A program made the translations under genes and the position numbers. This document shows positions 11,307 to 22,635 of a stretch of 64,000 nt of DNA, one piece after another. The stretch is taken from the NCBI GenBank assembly GCA_018340375.1, contig JAFFJZ010000001.1:56412001-56476000 (forward strand). Reading direction: 5' to 3'. Origin of the DNA: Gonatopus flavifemur. Its lineage: Eukaryota > Arthropoda > Insecta > Hymenoptera > Dryinidae. Position 1 is the stretch's first letter, and each line of letters begins with the position of its first letter. Below the pieces are notes generated by a model, which was not told the origin of the DNA, did no database searches, and saw only the letters and a program-made list of their open reading frames with translations.

Positions 11307-12473
11307 CCCAATCAAACAAGAAGACATCTTTTAGATATCTAAAAGATATCTCGCAATTTTGAAAGATGTCTTGCAAGAAGGTCTCGAAGATGTTTTTTGG
11401 AAATCTAAAAGATGTCTTACGCGACTGATTTCGACAAGTTTAAGATATCTCAAAAACGTCTTGCGGAAGATATGCTTAAGACGTATTCATTCAAGTCTTA
11501 AGAATGTCTTGAAGAATTCATAAAAATATCTTGGAAAAATCTTGAATCGTGCATAAAAAAAATTCTCCCCTCTTTTCCTTCTTTCTTTTCTTTTGATCCC
11601 TCCTCTCAGTCCTACAAATTTTACTTCATTTCGGATTTTTGGGGTTGCGGGATTCGAACCCGGACATTTCACGACTTACCCACGCTTCGATGACCTGAGC
11701 CATACGGACAATTTGATGACGGTGCTCATAATTGTCAATATGACATAGTGAGATAAAATGTCAGCGGTGTATATTTTCAGAGTAAAAGTGATGTTTTGGA
11801 TAAGGTGTTTATGACATATACAAATATAAAATAAGTTGACTGTGCTTAAAACTTGAACAGCTTAATGAATTTGGTGAAAAATATTGAAGTACATGATCCA
11901 GTGATCGTTAGTGCCTGATGAATATCATAGATACCTTTAAATTATTTTTTTCTCCCTGTTATTGAAAAACAACTTATTAGTAAATGTGAATGAGAATTTG
12001 ATAAAATCACCGTACACAAAGGCCGTACATGAAATTCAGCGTAAAAAGTTCGATAATTCGCAAAATATTGTGACTCGGAGATTCGTTAGTTTCAGTGCTA
12101 GCACTGCAAGGTTACAAAATCGAACTTTTCACAGAATTTGTTAGTATTTACATAGATTATTCAAGCTTTTAATTTATGAACGAATTCACCTTCTTTGCAA
12201 TTTGATTGTGAACAAAGACATTTGAAGTGTTATCCGTATGCACTCATAACCTCAAAACTGCTGATCTTAGAGATACATTTGGCAAAACATCTTAAACATA
12301 TTCTTTGAAAGACATCTTCAAGACATATCGAAAAGATGTCCTTTAGATATCTTTTCGATATGTCTTCCAGATGTCTTTCAAAAGATATCTTCAAGATGTC
12401 TTTTTGATATGTCTTGTAGATGTCTTTCAAAAGATATCTGCAAGATATCTTGAAGATGTTCATGTTTATTGGG
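11307..12473. mobile_element. CCCAA...TTGGG element nested in mariner
   Basis: Left terminus CCCAATCAAACAAGAAGACA; right terminus, inverted, CCCAATAAACATGAACATC. Removing it restores CAAGACAATGCACC, so the target duplication is AA (11305-11306, 12474-12475). Both subterminal regions are packed with the palindromic word AAGATATCTT/AAGACATCTT. The interior is unrelated single-copy sequence including a tRNA-like segment. It encodes no transposase. A second member with the same ends and the same word lies at 62579-63408. The superfamily is not recognised. Confidence 0.85.
11640..11712 (-). ncRNA. tRNA-like / SINE-like segment with A and B boxes
   Basis: Read on the - strand, TATGGCTCAGGTC (near 11692-11705) fits the RNA polymerase III A box and GGTTCGAATCCC (about 11649-11660) is a perfect B box, about 40 nt apart as in tRNA genes. 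The T-arm is well formed, but the acceptor and anticodon stems do not pair well. It is therefore a tRNA relic or the head of a tRNA-derived SINE rather than a functional tRNA gene. It sits inside the DNA element at 11307-12473. The other member of that family (62579-63408) shows no such segment. Confidence 0.6.
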
Positions 12474-13400
12474 AATGCACCGTGTCACAAATCGATGAAA
12501 ACGATGGCAAAATTGAATGAATTGGGCTTCGAATTACTTACCCACTCACCGTATTCTCCACATTCAGCCCCCAACGACTTTTTACCTGTTTTCGGATCTC
12601 AAGAGAATGCTTGCTGGAAAAAAATTTGGGTCCAATGAAGAAGTAATCGCTGAAACTGAGGCCTATTTTGGAAAGAAAGAGAAATCGTACTACAAAAGTG
12701 GTATCGAAAAGTTGGAAAATCGCTATACTCTTCGTATCACCCTCGAAGGCAACAATGTTGAATAATAAAATCGAGTTTCCATCAAACTTTGGTTTTTTTC
12801 TCACTTATCCTACGAATGACATATCGAAAGACCTGGCCAAAATTCATCAAAACGAATATCACCAACGCAATGTCTCGTTTCGAATCTTTTTGATCAGGTA
12901 TATGAGACTTTGGATCACGTTATTTTCCATTCATTTCCATCATGTAGAAAATCCTTTCCACAACAACCCCCGGAATGAATTATAAGCACTTATGGGAGCT
13001 GGAACCCCACAAACCTCAATGGGAATTAATTATTCCTTCACCGTTCAAAATGTTCACGAAAGCATATCATCCCCGTGTATATACTTTATCTCTCATAATA
13101 CGTGAAAGTTCATAAGATGATAAATAAGAAGAGAAAAGAATTCCCAGGAGGAAAATTCGCCTATCTCCATACTTAAACTCAAGAGAAAGAGCGATATCAT
13201 CAAGAAAAATAGCACAAGGTGAAGGAGAGAGGACGAGGAGGGGAGGATACGTATATGGGTAGGTCATCGAAGCACAACGATAGGGAAAAACAAAACCCGC
13301 TTGGCCACGATCCAACGACGTGAAGGTGGAAAGAGAAAGCAGAGAAATTACTTCTTGCCCCCTTAATACGCTCCATGGCCGACCTCGGGGAAGAAGAAAG

Positions 13401-13432
13401 CGAAGAAGAAAAGAAAAGAAAAGAAAAAGAAA
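13401..13432. repeat. AAAAG-type purine microsatellite
   Basis: An imperfect tandem run of GAAGAA/AAAAG units lies in a larger polypurine belt. Replication slippage is the likely origin. Confidence 0.7.
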
Positions 13433-13611
13433 GCGTGAATTAGAACGAAAGCATCTCGAACCCGGTGGAATACGCCGTGGGCTGTGACGATTCAACAATA
13501 GGTATCGAGCCTGCCTCGTGGCATTTTTTATTCTTGTCACGTTAAAACTTTCCATCCTTTTTCTATCCATCACCTGTGTCCCACGATATGTGACTCATTC
13601 TATCCTGCTCT

Positions 13612-13641
13612 TTTTCTTCTTCTTCTTCTTCTTCTTCTTCT
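13612..13641. repeat. (TTC)n microsatellite
   Basis: About nine uninterrupted TTC/CTT units lie between T-rich flanks. Confidence 0.85.
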
Positions 13642-13965
13642 TTTTCCACGCCCTGTGTATTCCATGTTTTCCTTTTTTTTCATACTTTGGATAGAAACAA
13701 CAAGCTCGTGCCATGACTATCTCCTCGTTGACAAGGGCAAGCAAAAGCTCACTATGAACAGCAGAAATGAAAGAGTGCTGAAGAGCGTAAGAGACGTTCA
13801 ACCGGTAGGGTGGTGTGGTACGTACATTCTATCTTGATGGAATGTCCGTTGTACTTTGTTTTTATTCTTTTTAGGGTCGAGAGAGCAAGAAAAACAAGAC
13901 AAGGAAAAAGAAGATGATAACAACCACTCTCGAGATAATTGTGAATAAACAATGGGTGATCTCTA

Positions 13966-13982
13966 TCTCTCTCTCTCTCTCT
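13966..13982. repeat. (TC)n microsatellite
   Basis: About eight TC units follow an interrupted CTCTAT start. Confidence 0.8.
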
Positions 13983-14390
13983 GCGGTTTCGATTTTCAGG
14001 AAGATCATCTAGATTATAGAAAATTAATTGTACAATTTTTATACTCTGAATTTTCCTATTTTTATACAAAAATTGTTCAACGTTTCATCAAACCTACGCG
14101 GATCGAATAATCATATTTCAAGGTTGATGTAGCAATAATTATACCATCTGCGACCTGTAATATTTTTCCCATACGAGAATGAACGAGAAAAGCCTACGCA
14201 ATTTATCCAAATTAATGGAAATCGTTATCTCATCCGAGCGGTATAATAACGTTGGAGGTTGTACTAAATTTTCAACTTACCCATATACTTATACGTATAT
14301 TATGTTTAAATTTTCATCGAAACATCAGAGACTGGCCTCGATGATCATACTCCCGGTAATATGGTGCAATACATAAACTTGTTCCGTGGG

Positions 14391-14410
14391 TATATATATA
14401 TATATATATA
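14391..14410. repeat. (TA)10 microsatellite
   Basis: Ten perfect TA units. Confidence 0.9.
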
Positions 14411-15344
14411 CGTGCTGGTTCTCTTCTGCCCCTCGCGCGTAACTCATACACGAGAAGGATAGTGTTGGCAATGGCCGGTTGGTCGGGGTTGAACAGTTGG
14501 CGAAGGGAGGACGGAGGATAGAAGGATATATAGAGAAAAGGATGAGAAGATAATATTCCATAGTCATAATTTTGACCCAGGGCTCTTGCCCTGGTCACCC
14601 TCTTGCACGCCTCCAGGCGTATTTTATCGTACAACGCTGGAGTATGGTGTTCATAATGCATCCAAAAAGACGTAACACGTTGCCCCCTGACATATTTAAT
14701 CTACATAGATTCAGGCATTCGCTCTCGTCATCGAAATGATAGGATATCTTGCCGGTATCTGAATAGAATATGATCGTACAACTGAATCACCTCTCAGGTA
14801 GACTGACATTGATATCATTATGACTGTAGTACAGTCCATTCTGTTAACTTGATAACTGACGGGGAACGTGGATGGAGATTGAATACTTGCCTTGATCGAT
14901 ACGATAGCATATAATTGCGACATTCGTGTACGTGTTCGTGAGGTTTCGAATGTTCTCTCGTGATGGTATCATGAATCAACGTTGTTTTTTTGGTCATAAG
15001 GTTTAAATCGATTTTCAATAACTGTAAAATATGGATCTTCATATCGTGGAAAGAAGAAAGCATATTGGAACATCACGCACCCTGTGGTGGAGTCGAGGAA
15101 GAAATTATGGAGCAATTAAAAGTGGAATAAAGATGAGATAAAGAAAAGCGGATCGACCTCTTGAAATAAAAGGAAAGAAGCACAGCTGCAGTGGCATACA
15201 TTGGGTGGAATTCATTTTCCGTATTTATGCCGTCATTCCTTTCCTTAGTCGGATATGTCCGTCAGTCGTTTCTTACTTTTCCTCTTTTCTCCTGACTTTA
15301 CCAACCATTCTGTTACATACAACCATTCTCTCCCATGTAAACCT

Positions 15345-15364
15345 TATATATATATATATATATA
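15345..15364. repeat. (TA)10 microsatellite
   Basis: Ten perfect TA units. Confidence 0.9.
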
Positions 15365-16420
15365 CCAAAAACGTCCATGACGTTGCGACCCTCGCATAAT
15401 CAACGTTCACCAAGTATCCCCATTCTCTTGATCCTTTTACCCTTTTCTCGTCGTCATCTTTCTGCCGCTATTTTCTCTCTTGGAAAATCCCTTCCTTCTT
15501 ATTCTTCTGTTTGTGTTTGTGGATATTCACCGGGAAAAACAATAAGAGATCTCTAGGAAATATATTAGAAACAATTTCATGTTGATGCTCCTCTTTTCAT
15601 AATTGAATCATACTACACATCATCTTATCTATCGATATTTGATTTTTTAAACAACAATATTCCGTGAAATCATTGTTCAATTTTATCAATCTTTTTTTTC
15701 TCATTCTTCTCACAAGTATTCAAATTTCCTCATAAAAACTCAACTTTCTTCCATCCATCTTCTGATCTGCTTAATTACTCTCTAATGGGAAATTCTTCTC
15801 CATTATTCTTTCATTTTCATTTAATGACAGACAATTTTCTCTCACAGGCATTCACCCTCATCTGGCAATGTAAAGAACTTTTGCCTCCATTCATTTTCAT
15901 TTTATTCTTTTGAAAATTCTCACTCCTCTTTCCTCTTCTCCCTCCTCCTTCTCCTATATCGTCATCTTGCTATGTGCTTACGGAACAACTTTTGCATTCA
16001 TCCGTTCTCTCCTTTGCCTTACTTTTTCCCCACTCTCCCTCTCCCTTACTTTCTCGTCCTCCGTTATCCGATATTTCTTAACCCTCATTCCATTACACAA
16101 AATATCACGATGTAGCATCTTCATTCTCGAATATACTTCTTCCACGACACAAGACGAATTTTATCTCTCGTTCACGGCAGGAGATAAATGAATTAGAATT
16201 TCTAGAATTAGAATCTAAGAACCGATAAATTCTGCTTCCTATATAATAAATCAGGGGTATTCCATCACAAATACTCATCTTCTAAGTAATCCCAAAATCC
16301 AGAAGAATGAAATAATTTATTCCTTTGCGATGTATCTCAGAGATGATACGATATGATGTCATTTTCGTTTGTTAATCAAAATATTGATGGATTTTATTTC
16401 GAAAAGTTGCCAAATGTGGG

Positions 16421-16445
16421 GAGAGAGAGAGAGAGAGAGAGAGAG
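16421..16445. repeat. (GA)12 microsatellite
   Basis: About twelve GA units. Such tracts can bind GAGA-type factors, but no promoter evidence accompanies this one. Confidence 0.9.
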
Positions 16446-16592
16446 CACACGGGGAAACGTTTGATCGATAAAAATCTCGTCTGCGCGAGATATAAGGAAG
16501 AAACACACTCCACAATCCAACTTTTAATCGTGCACATAGAAAGAGAACGAGGGAAATGAACGTAAATTACAGAACTCCAAAGAGAAGTAGGG

Positions 16593-16611
16593 GAGAGAGA
16601 GAGAGAGAGAA
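16593..16611. repeat. (GA)9 microsatellite
   Basis: About nine GA units, 150 bp after the previous GA tract. Confidence 0.85.
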
Positions 16612-17456
16612 GGAATTTCTTTGTCGGAAGAAACTGCGAAACTAAATTAATTACCCGTGAAACCCGTGCACGAGAGTTTCGTGAGAAAATGGAGCTAATA
16701 AGAGAGCAGAAAAGAAAAAGAGAAGAAGGAGGAAGGCTTAAGGTGCTTACATAGAGCGTCTGAAGAGACTGGGGATGAAGAGTGACCTCATGAATTTCCT
16801 TCTCATTAAATATGCAACAATTATTTCGGCATGTTCTTTGGTATGTTCATTCATATACATTTATGTACATGTACATCTCTTAGAAACCTTAAGTAGCTCT
16901 TTTACTTCCAGGGAGATTCCGTTAGCAACCCTTATTTTCCTTTTCCAAGCTTCCCTCCTGGTCTTCGAAATCCAACAAAATTCGTCAATTGCACATTTCT
17001 GTTGAACGATATAGAAACAATCAATTGTTGATACGAAAGAAAGAAAAGAAGAAATTAAAGGACTTGAAAATCCTGAGGACTTTCATCTTAAATAATTTCC
17101 TTCCAGGAAAGAAGAAAGAAAGAATTCACCGATTGTAATGAGAAATACATGTATTTTTACCATGAAATATTCAAAGCGATGAGAGAAGAGAATCAAATAA
17201 AAATCAGTTTTTGTCATTTCACCTTCCACTCCTTTTGAAGTTGAATTATTGATTCTGGAAATCCTTCGCTTTCATTTCCCCTTCATTTTCTCAATCTATA
17301 TGGAGCATATTCTGATAATTTTAGAATGAAATTGTTCGATTGATTCGAAGTAATGCCAATGTTCCGAGTCAGACCGATGTGTAAATAGTTTGGGGAACAG
17401 TTCAACGCAGATGACATTTGTTCTGGTTTCTATTTGGAATAGTTCATAAGAACGTA

Positions 17457-17479
17457 TGTATATATATATATATATATAT
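17457..17479. repeat. (TA)n microsatellite
   Basis: About eleven TA units within a TATGTA-rich stretch. Confidence 0.85.
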
Positions 17480-17744
17480 TTGTATATTTATCCAAGGACA
17501 CATGTACGCGATATCGTACAGAGGGTAAGTAGATCCAAAAAAGAGGTGATCCCTGAAATTGAAACGATATTCGCAAATGTTAACTTTGGAATACTACCGA
17601 GCGTATGAAGAGATATGTATGAGTATATATACATACATGTAAGTACATATGTACGCATACACCCATATCAGTTCAATAGCCGCAAGCAACTTTCAAGATA
17701 GAACCAAACAAACGTAAACGCTGCTGCTGGTTCCTACGTACGAG

Positions 17745-17770
17745 GGGAGAGAGAGAGGGAGAGAGAGAAG
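17745..17770. repeat. Interrupted (GA)n tract
   Basis: GA units broken by one GG, inside a longer polypurine stretch. Confidence 0.8.
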
Positions 17771-18981
17771 GATAGAAAGAGGAAGAGAACAAGAGTGAAA
17801 TGGAAGTCCCACGAGGAACATGGGTGACGGAGGGAAAGAAGATAGAGAGAGGAGGAGGGTCAAGTGGCAAATATTAGTACGAAAACTGGCGCTGCTGGCT
17901 GCTTCAGCTTCTACCGCTGCTGCTGCTTTTACAGCTAGAGTTGAGCCTTGCGACGAAAGCTGCTTAAATGTCCCCTTTTCTCTCCATCGTCTCTTACCCT
18001 AGCTTTTACCCAGTTAGGCGGCATAACCGAAGCGGTGGCAGTCCCCTACTACCCTTAACACAATTCCAACTCAGTGAAGTTGGCGTACACCCATACTTTC
18101 AATCCATTCGAGGTTAAAGCTCTAGATTCGTGAAAACCCAAACAGGGAGAAAAGAGATTGCATGCATATGAACGTATAACGAGCCGTAGTGCCGTAGTGT
18201 ACGGAACGCTATGATGTACGGCAGCAGCTCGATTCGATAACGTTTGTCTGTTGCTGATTCGTTTGTGTAATCTGTTTCCATTTGTGTTATAACGGGATTC
18301 CGAGGATATCATGATCTTGTACAACTTTTTGTCCCTATCGATCAACTAGTTATTCACCGGAAACCAATCCAACAAATTAGTTCACGATCCGTGTTCCCTC
18401 TTTGACGGGTGTATTGACGGGCCTTATTTATTGAACATACAACAACGGTTTATGTATTTGACAGATGTCAACGACATCGGAGGACAGCTTTATTCAAATG
18501 TGAGTCAAGTCAATTATCATTCGCGTTGGAAGGAGGTTGAGTTATTAACGCGTGTCGCAGTCTAATCGTCTCTTCACGAGGGATGACAGTTTCAACTTCC
18601 ACAAAAATATCTTTATTTACATGTGATGAGTTCTATCCCTGATAAATATTCTGTCAGTTGCGTGTGGCAGCGAAATCTGATGTCACGGAGTTATTTTGCC
18701 TTGTCAACGATTTGATTAGTTTTATATAGTTGCGCATTATTTGCAGAGGCAGCTACATTTGAGAGACCTGTGTATAAGATTGCGAAAACAATGTAACTGT
18801 GGTGGTTGAAAGTTTTTGCTGTGGCGAAGGAAAATACACAGTTGCAATTCAACAAATTGCTGTCCCAACAAACGGTATTCGTGATACCAGCATTGATGGG
18901 CTGTCGGAAAATGATTGATCAGAACAAATAATGGTGAAGTTAGTCAATTATTGGATCTTGCATTTTCCTAACAACATAGTA

Positions 18982-19351
18982 CACGGAGAGAAAAAATTTG
19001 CTGACGCAGCAAATCGAAGTATTATATATAGAATAGCAAAAATTTTTGCTGAACTAGCTAAAAATTTGCTATAACAGCGATCGTGTTAGCTACGACAGCA
19101 TTTTTTTAGCTGTGGCAGCAAAAAATGTTTGCTCCGCCAGCAAATTCTCAGTATTATATACAGAATAGCAAACACATTTTGCTGGGATAGCAAACATTTT
19201 TTGCTGCCACAGCTAAAAATTCGCTGTCGCAGGTAACAAGATTGCTGGAACAGCAAATAGTTTGCTGTCAAAGCAAAAAATTTGCTGCTCTGGCAAAAGG
19301 AACCCAGCAAAAGTAGATTCCGCTGCCACAGCGAATTCCTTTTTCTCCGTG
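18982..19351. mobile_element. CACGGAGA...TCTCCGTG MITE with GCAGCAAA words
   Basis: Termini CACGGAGAGAAAAAATTTGC and TTTTTCTCCGTG, with TA immediately outside both ends (18980-18981, 19352-19353). Length is 370 bp. The interior is an inverted, tandem-like array of one idea: GCAGCAAA, TTTGCTG, ACAGCAAAT, TAGCTGTGGCAGC. A - strand frame through the array (19086-19490) is a by-product of these words and is not a gene. Confidence 0.75.
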
Positions 19352-19907
19352 TATGGTGCATAGCGGAACCAGATTTCGCTATGACAGTTATTGTTTTCTT
19401 CGTATGAGTGTTGAGTTTTATCCGTTTATTATGCGTTTCTTTCTCTCCTTCAGGAAGAAGCAGTGGCGTAGGGGAAGCCCCCGCAGCCACCGGTCGTTAG
19501 GGGCTCCCAAGCAGTATCAACAAAAATCCCATGAATTATATGCATCATTCTTTTGGATCAGAAGGGTACCGTCTCTAGCACTTGCGAGGAGGCCCCAAAC
19601 TCTCCAGTACGTCACTGAGAAGGAGTAGTTTCATATTTTTTGTTATTCATTTACATTGGGAGGTTACGATTACAGTGTGGATCCTATGTAAAATCCACTA
19701 TATAATCATGTTGGATTTACATTGTTATTATGGTTACGTCACAGCAATTCAACACTATTCCCATTTACTTCAATAATAATGTACGTATAACATTAGTTTC
19801 AATGTAAATTTCACTCCAATTGGATTTATGTGAGCAGGTATGTCAAATTAACAATAACCAATGCAGAATCTACATGGAGCTTTTTACCGTGTGGTTCCAT
19901 GTGATCA
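19352..19907. other. Non-coding, remnant repeat
   Basis: After the MITE comes about 200 bp of unique DNA, then words such as ATGTAAAATCCAC and GGATTTACATTG in both orientations between 19675 and 19870. They end at TTTTTACCGTG then TG (about 19884-19896), a CACGG-class terminus. No clear left partner is seen. Confidence 0.35.
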
Positions 19908-21127
19908 CGCCCACGTAAAAAAAATATGCATAGTTTATACATAAGTTTTTATGCATAATTGGTGCATAGATTATGCATATTTTATGTAAGGAAATGAACA
20001 TTCATACATTATACATAAATTTTGTATAAAATGTGTGTGAAGTTGATATAAGCGCCCGATTATCAACATCCGATATGATTGAGTTGTTAAATCACAGGAA
20101 TGATCACCAAATTTCCTTGGATTTAGAATTGTTGGAAACGTGATTTGCAATTTGCATGAAGGACTATATTATTTTAAAATAACACCACTGTCTTTTCAAA
20201 TTTGTATTCTGTCTAAAAGTGACATACTAATCAACGAAAATTTGGATCACTTATTTTTTCCGTGTATGAAAATGTGTTTTGCAGATGGTTGTTTTTGTCC
20301 TTAAACCAAAACTGATTAATAAGTACATAATATAAGACTAGGAAATGATTATTTTCAAATAATGTGCAAAAAAATGTGCTCGTATAGATTATGCATACTT
20401 TATGTATAATAAATACACGATTGACACATAATTTAGGGTAAAATATACATGATTTATGTGAACCTGTTTCTTTCTATAAACATTATGCATAATCTATGTA
20501 AAAACTATGCATGATTTTTTCACTTCTTATTTGATATAAAAAACAGTTGGATGTTAAAAAGATACTAGCACTGGAAATTTAGCCAAATTTTTTGTGAAAT
20601 ATTTCTTTGGTATACTTGGATATTTTCAAAATTTTGATGAATCAACATCTGTTCACTATGTGCTTATTCGAAGAGATATGTTGGATAGAGTTAAAATATG
20701 AAAATGTTAACCAAGGTTGGATCGAATTCCAAACCAGCGCATTTTCAGATGTTGAATTATGTAACATATCATGATGAAGCGTGTGAGTTCCAACTCAAGT
20801 TCCACCACGATGAACTCTCGATTGACTCTATTGATCAGAATACAGTGGTGTTATTATAAAATAATATAGTCCTCCATACAAATTGCAAATCACGTTTCTA
20901 ACAATTCTAAATCCAAGTAAATTTGGTTAATCATTCCTGTGATTTAACAACTCAATCATATCGGATGTTGATAATCGGGCGTTTATATCAACTTCACACA
21001 CATTTTATACAAAATTTATGTATAATTTATGCATGTTCATTTCCTTACATAAAATATGCATAATTTATGCATCAATTATGCATAAAAACTTATGTATAAA
21101 CTATGCATATTTTTTTTTACGTGGGCG
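19908..21127. mobile_element. Foldback element with ~280-bp inverted arms
   Basis: The two arms (about 19908-20190 and 20838-21127) are long, very similar inverted repeats. They start CGCCCACGTAAAAA, continue through a TTATGCATAA-rich zone and then a non-repetitive block (GCCCGATTATCAACATCCGA), and end at a TAACACCACTG block. CA lies outside both ends (19906-19907, 21128-21129). The centre (about 650 bp) is not palindromic. It holds a CCGTG-type fragment at 20192-20264 and more ATGCATAA words near 20390-20520. It is non-coding. Confidence 0.8.
20192..20264. repeat. Solo end of the CACGGAAAAAATGAG family
   Basis: It shares about 50 bp (AAAGTGACATACTAATCAAC, then GAAAATTTGGATCAC and TTTTTTCCGTG) with the right end of the intact MITE at 58379-58652. 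Its left half is missing. It sits in the centre of the foldback element. Confidence 0.7.
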
Positions 21128-21136
21128 CACATATTA

Positions 21137-21470
21137 AACGGAGAAAAATGAGGGGTAATTGCTATTCCAATCGCGATTCCAATGACTATTTATGGGGTAC
21201 AAGTTACTCCATCGGAGTACACTGTTAAAAATAATAATACGAAATCTTGTATCAAAAATGATATTAAATTTTGTAACAATGATATGTAAAAAACTTCGTA
21301 GCCGTGTTATGAAGTTTTGTAATGATTGTTCTAACAGTGTACTTTCTATCAATGGTCAAGAAAGATTCACTTTGTAAGGAGTAAACCATGCTGAAAATAT
21401 CGTGGGAGCTACCAAAAAATGTTGATCAATTGTGTATGGAGTAAAATATACTCCTTTATTTTTCTTCGTG
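21137..21470. mobile_element. CGGAGAAAAATGAGG MITE, TA flanks, itself invaded
   Basis: The left end AACGGAGAAAAATGAGGGG (first base changed from the usual C) and right end CCTTTATTTTTCTTCGTG are each bordered by TA (21135-21136, 21471-21472). It is 334 bp long; a 120-bp CACTGTTA element (21220-21339) is inserted inside. GGAGTA and TACTCC words recur in inverted order. Confidence 0.65.
21220..21339. mobile_element. Short CACTGTTA...TAACAGTG MITE, TA duplication
   Basis: Terminal CACTGTTAAAAATAA and TGTTCTAACAGTG are flanked by TA on both sides (21218-21219, 21340-21341). It is a short relative of the element at 26651-26895, sharing GATATGTAAAAAACTTC-type subterminal sequence. It is nested inside 21137-21470. 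Confidence 0.75.
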
Positions 21471-21639
21471 TAGATTTACGGATTTCCATGAGCAAATACG
21501 ACTGTAAATGTCATCCATTTTTATGCACTCGCAACTCAAGTGTAAAAGTTATCAAAATTGTATTGAATTATATATAACTACTCGTTTTCACTCCTGAAGA
21601 TACCTTTATCTGTTCCCATTCCACTCTTCAGCCAACCAG

Positions 21640-21832
21640 AAGTGAGCTTGTCAAATTTTCGAGTGAAATTTCCACTCTTTCACAGTGATGGGCTAAGATT
21701 TGAGTTTGGAAACTCACAACCACTCTACTTCAAGGGTGAATTTCGCACTTTGAAAGAATGAGGAACGAAATGATCACTCGAAGTGGTTCAAGCTCCCTTC
21801 TGAGACCTGGCGAAGAGAAACCTTTGGATGAA
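21640..21832 (+). repeat. Partial copy of GAGTG-word MITE
   Basis: It aligns by eye to the intact copy at 60233-60504: CACTCTTCAGCCAACCAGAA, GAGTGAAATTTCCACTCTTT, AAACTCACAACCACT, CCCTTCTGAGACCTGG. Both termini are decayed or missing. Confidence 0.65.
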
Positions 21833-21928
21833 AACTTATAGATTCGCAAATTTCTAAACGATTTAAGGAAGTGTTTGGAAAATAACTTTCAAACTTCTTG
21901 GGAAGTATTTTTTGACATTCCAAATCTA

Positions 21929-22633
21929 CACGGAGGAAAATACAGATCGAAAATATAATAATTCTTCAATGTTGTTGAAGTTTGAATCGTTTATAGGAAA
22001 GAAATTCAAATCCAAATTAACAAACCCTAATAGGATACTCAGTTATTTATCTTCTCGAAATGACTTATTCAAACTGGATACATGGTTTGAAGAATGTACT
22101 GCGAGATTTTGGCTCGACAAAAGCTGAGTTATATCGTCATTAGACTGATAATCGGTTTCAATAAACGATTCAAACTTCAGTAACATATTTTTTATAGAAA
22201 ATTGAAGAATACTCCTTAGAATTTGAGAATATTTTTTGAATTTGTAATAAAGATGAAACGGTTCACATTTCTGTTGAATTTTACTTGAAAAAGAATAGAA
22301 GATGATCAATAGCAAACATAGCTTAACAAACAATAGAAAAAAATATTAACTTTTCAAAAGTCGCGTATACAATTTTACGAAGTGAATAATCAAATTTAGA
22401 CATTTTTTTTACGCATTTCATAAAATTTCATGTGCAACTTTTGGAAAATTCATACTTTTTCCTATTGTTTGTTGAGTATTGATTATGTTTCATCCTTTTT
22501 CGAGCACTATTCAACAGAAATGTGAACCATTTGATCTTCATCACGAATTTAATAAATATTCTTCAATTTCAAGAAATATTCTCATCTTTTCTATTGAAGA
22601 TCATTATATTCTCGATCTGCATTTTTCTCCGTG
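21929..22633. mobile_element. CACGGAGGAAAATACAGATCG element with nested MITE
   Basis: Left end CACGGAGGAAAATACAGATC and right end GATCTGCATTTTTCTCCGTG pair well. TA borders both (21927-21928, 22634-22635). Arms continue inverted (TATAATAATTCTTCAAT and ATTGAAGATCATTATA). The left arm is interrupted at 21969-22186 by a GAAGTTTGAATCG MITE. A relative with the same arms is at 25862-26909. It is non-coding. Confidence 0.8.
21969..22186. mobile_element. GAAGTTTGAATCG MITE, copy B (nested)
   Basis: ATGTTGTTGAAGTTTGAATC on the left and the same motif with two changes, inverted, on the right; 218 bp. It interrupts the left arm of the element at 21929-22633 within a sequence that is continuous in the related element. 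Confidence 0.75.
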
Positions 22634-22635
22634 TA

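Larger units (their letters stand above)
10601..12765 (+). pseudogene. Mariner (DD34D) transposase pseudogene
   Basis: This encoded a cut-and-paste transposase that binds the terminal repeats and inserts at TA. The N-terminal helix-turn-helix region is clear (MEKNEFRVLIKHYFLMK, then GRTSANDAERSGRPNEAV). A middle segment is shifted into another frame at about 10815-10890 (NDRKLKEHELAQRV) and then returns (SVFTILHEHLGM). First catalytic Asp: VFWDAKGIIFIDYL near 11198. A small deletion and frameshift follow at about 11235, removing the segment before LKAEIAKKR. Second Asp: FHQD at about 11298-11305, directly followed by the nested insertion. The coding sequence resumes at 12474 with APCHKSMK. 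Third Asp: SAPNDF near 12575; the upstream SPD Asp is His here. Another frameshift lies near 12595 and the C-terminus reads FGSNEEVIAETEAYF. The motifs are typical of mariner. The copy cannot make an active enzyme. Confidence 0.9.
10425..12830 (+). mobile_element. Degenerate mariner transposon with nested insertion
   Basis: The coding remains (10601-12765) plus short flanks define a mariner. The left part carries TCAAAAAGTCCGTAGAATGA near 10429-10448, a mariner-like end. On the right, CCTACGAATGACATA near 12812 may be the opposite end. I could not align the two ends well, so the outer limits are approximate. Without the 1167-bp insertion at 11307-12473 the element would be about 1.24 kb, the usual size of a mariner. 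The copy is dead. Confidence 0.8.
12831..18981. other. 6-kb mainly unique non-coding region
   Basis: No gene is supported. The - strand frame at 13067-13573 (168 codons) and the frames near 13.6-14.7 kb are low-complexity products of purine tracts. The region is marked by microsatellites (listed separately), a polypurine belt at 13120-13440 and CpG-richer patches at 17.7-18.3 kb, where GCTGCTGCTG repeats give an Ala-rich spurious frame. It has almost no MITEs, unlike the flanking DNA, which suggests a constrained intron or intergenic region. Confidence 0.45.

Noticed and set aside
13067..13573. 168-codon frame on the - strand, one of the longest in the window
   Set aside because: It reads a polypurine/polypyrimidine belt; the product is Phe-, Leu-, Arg- and Ser-rich without any domain.
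17820..18002. Ala-rich 60-codon frame
   Set aside because: The Ala run comes from GCTGCTGCTG slippage; no splice or start context supports a gene.
19086..19490. 134-codon frame on the - strand
   Set aside because: It is produced by the GCAGCAAA word array of the MITE at 18982-19351 and its flank.
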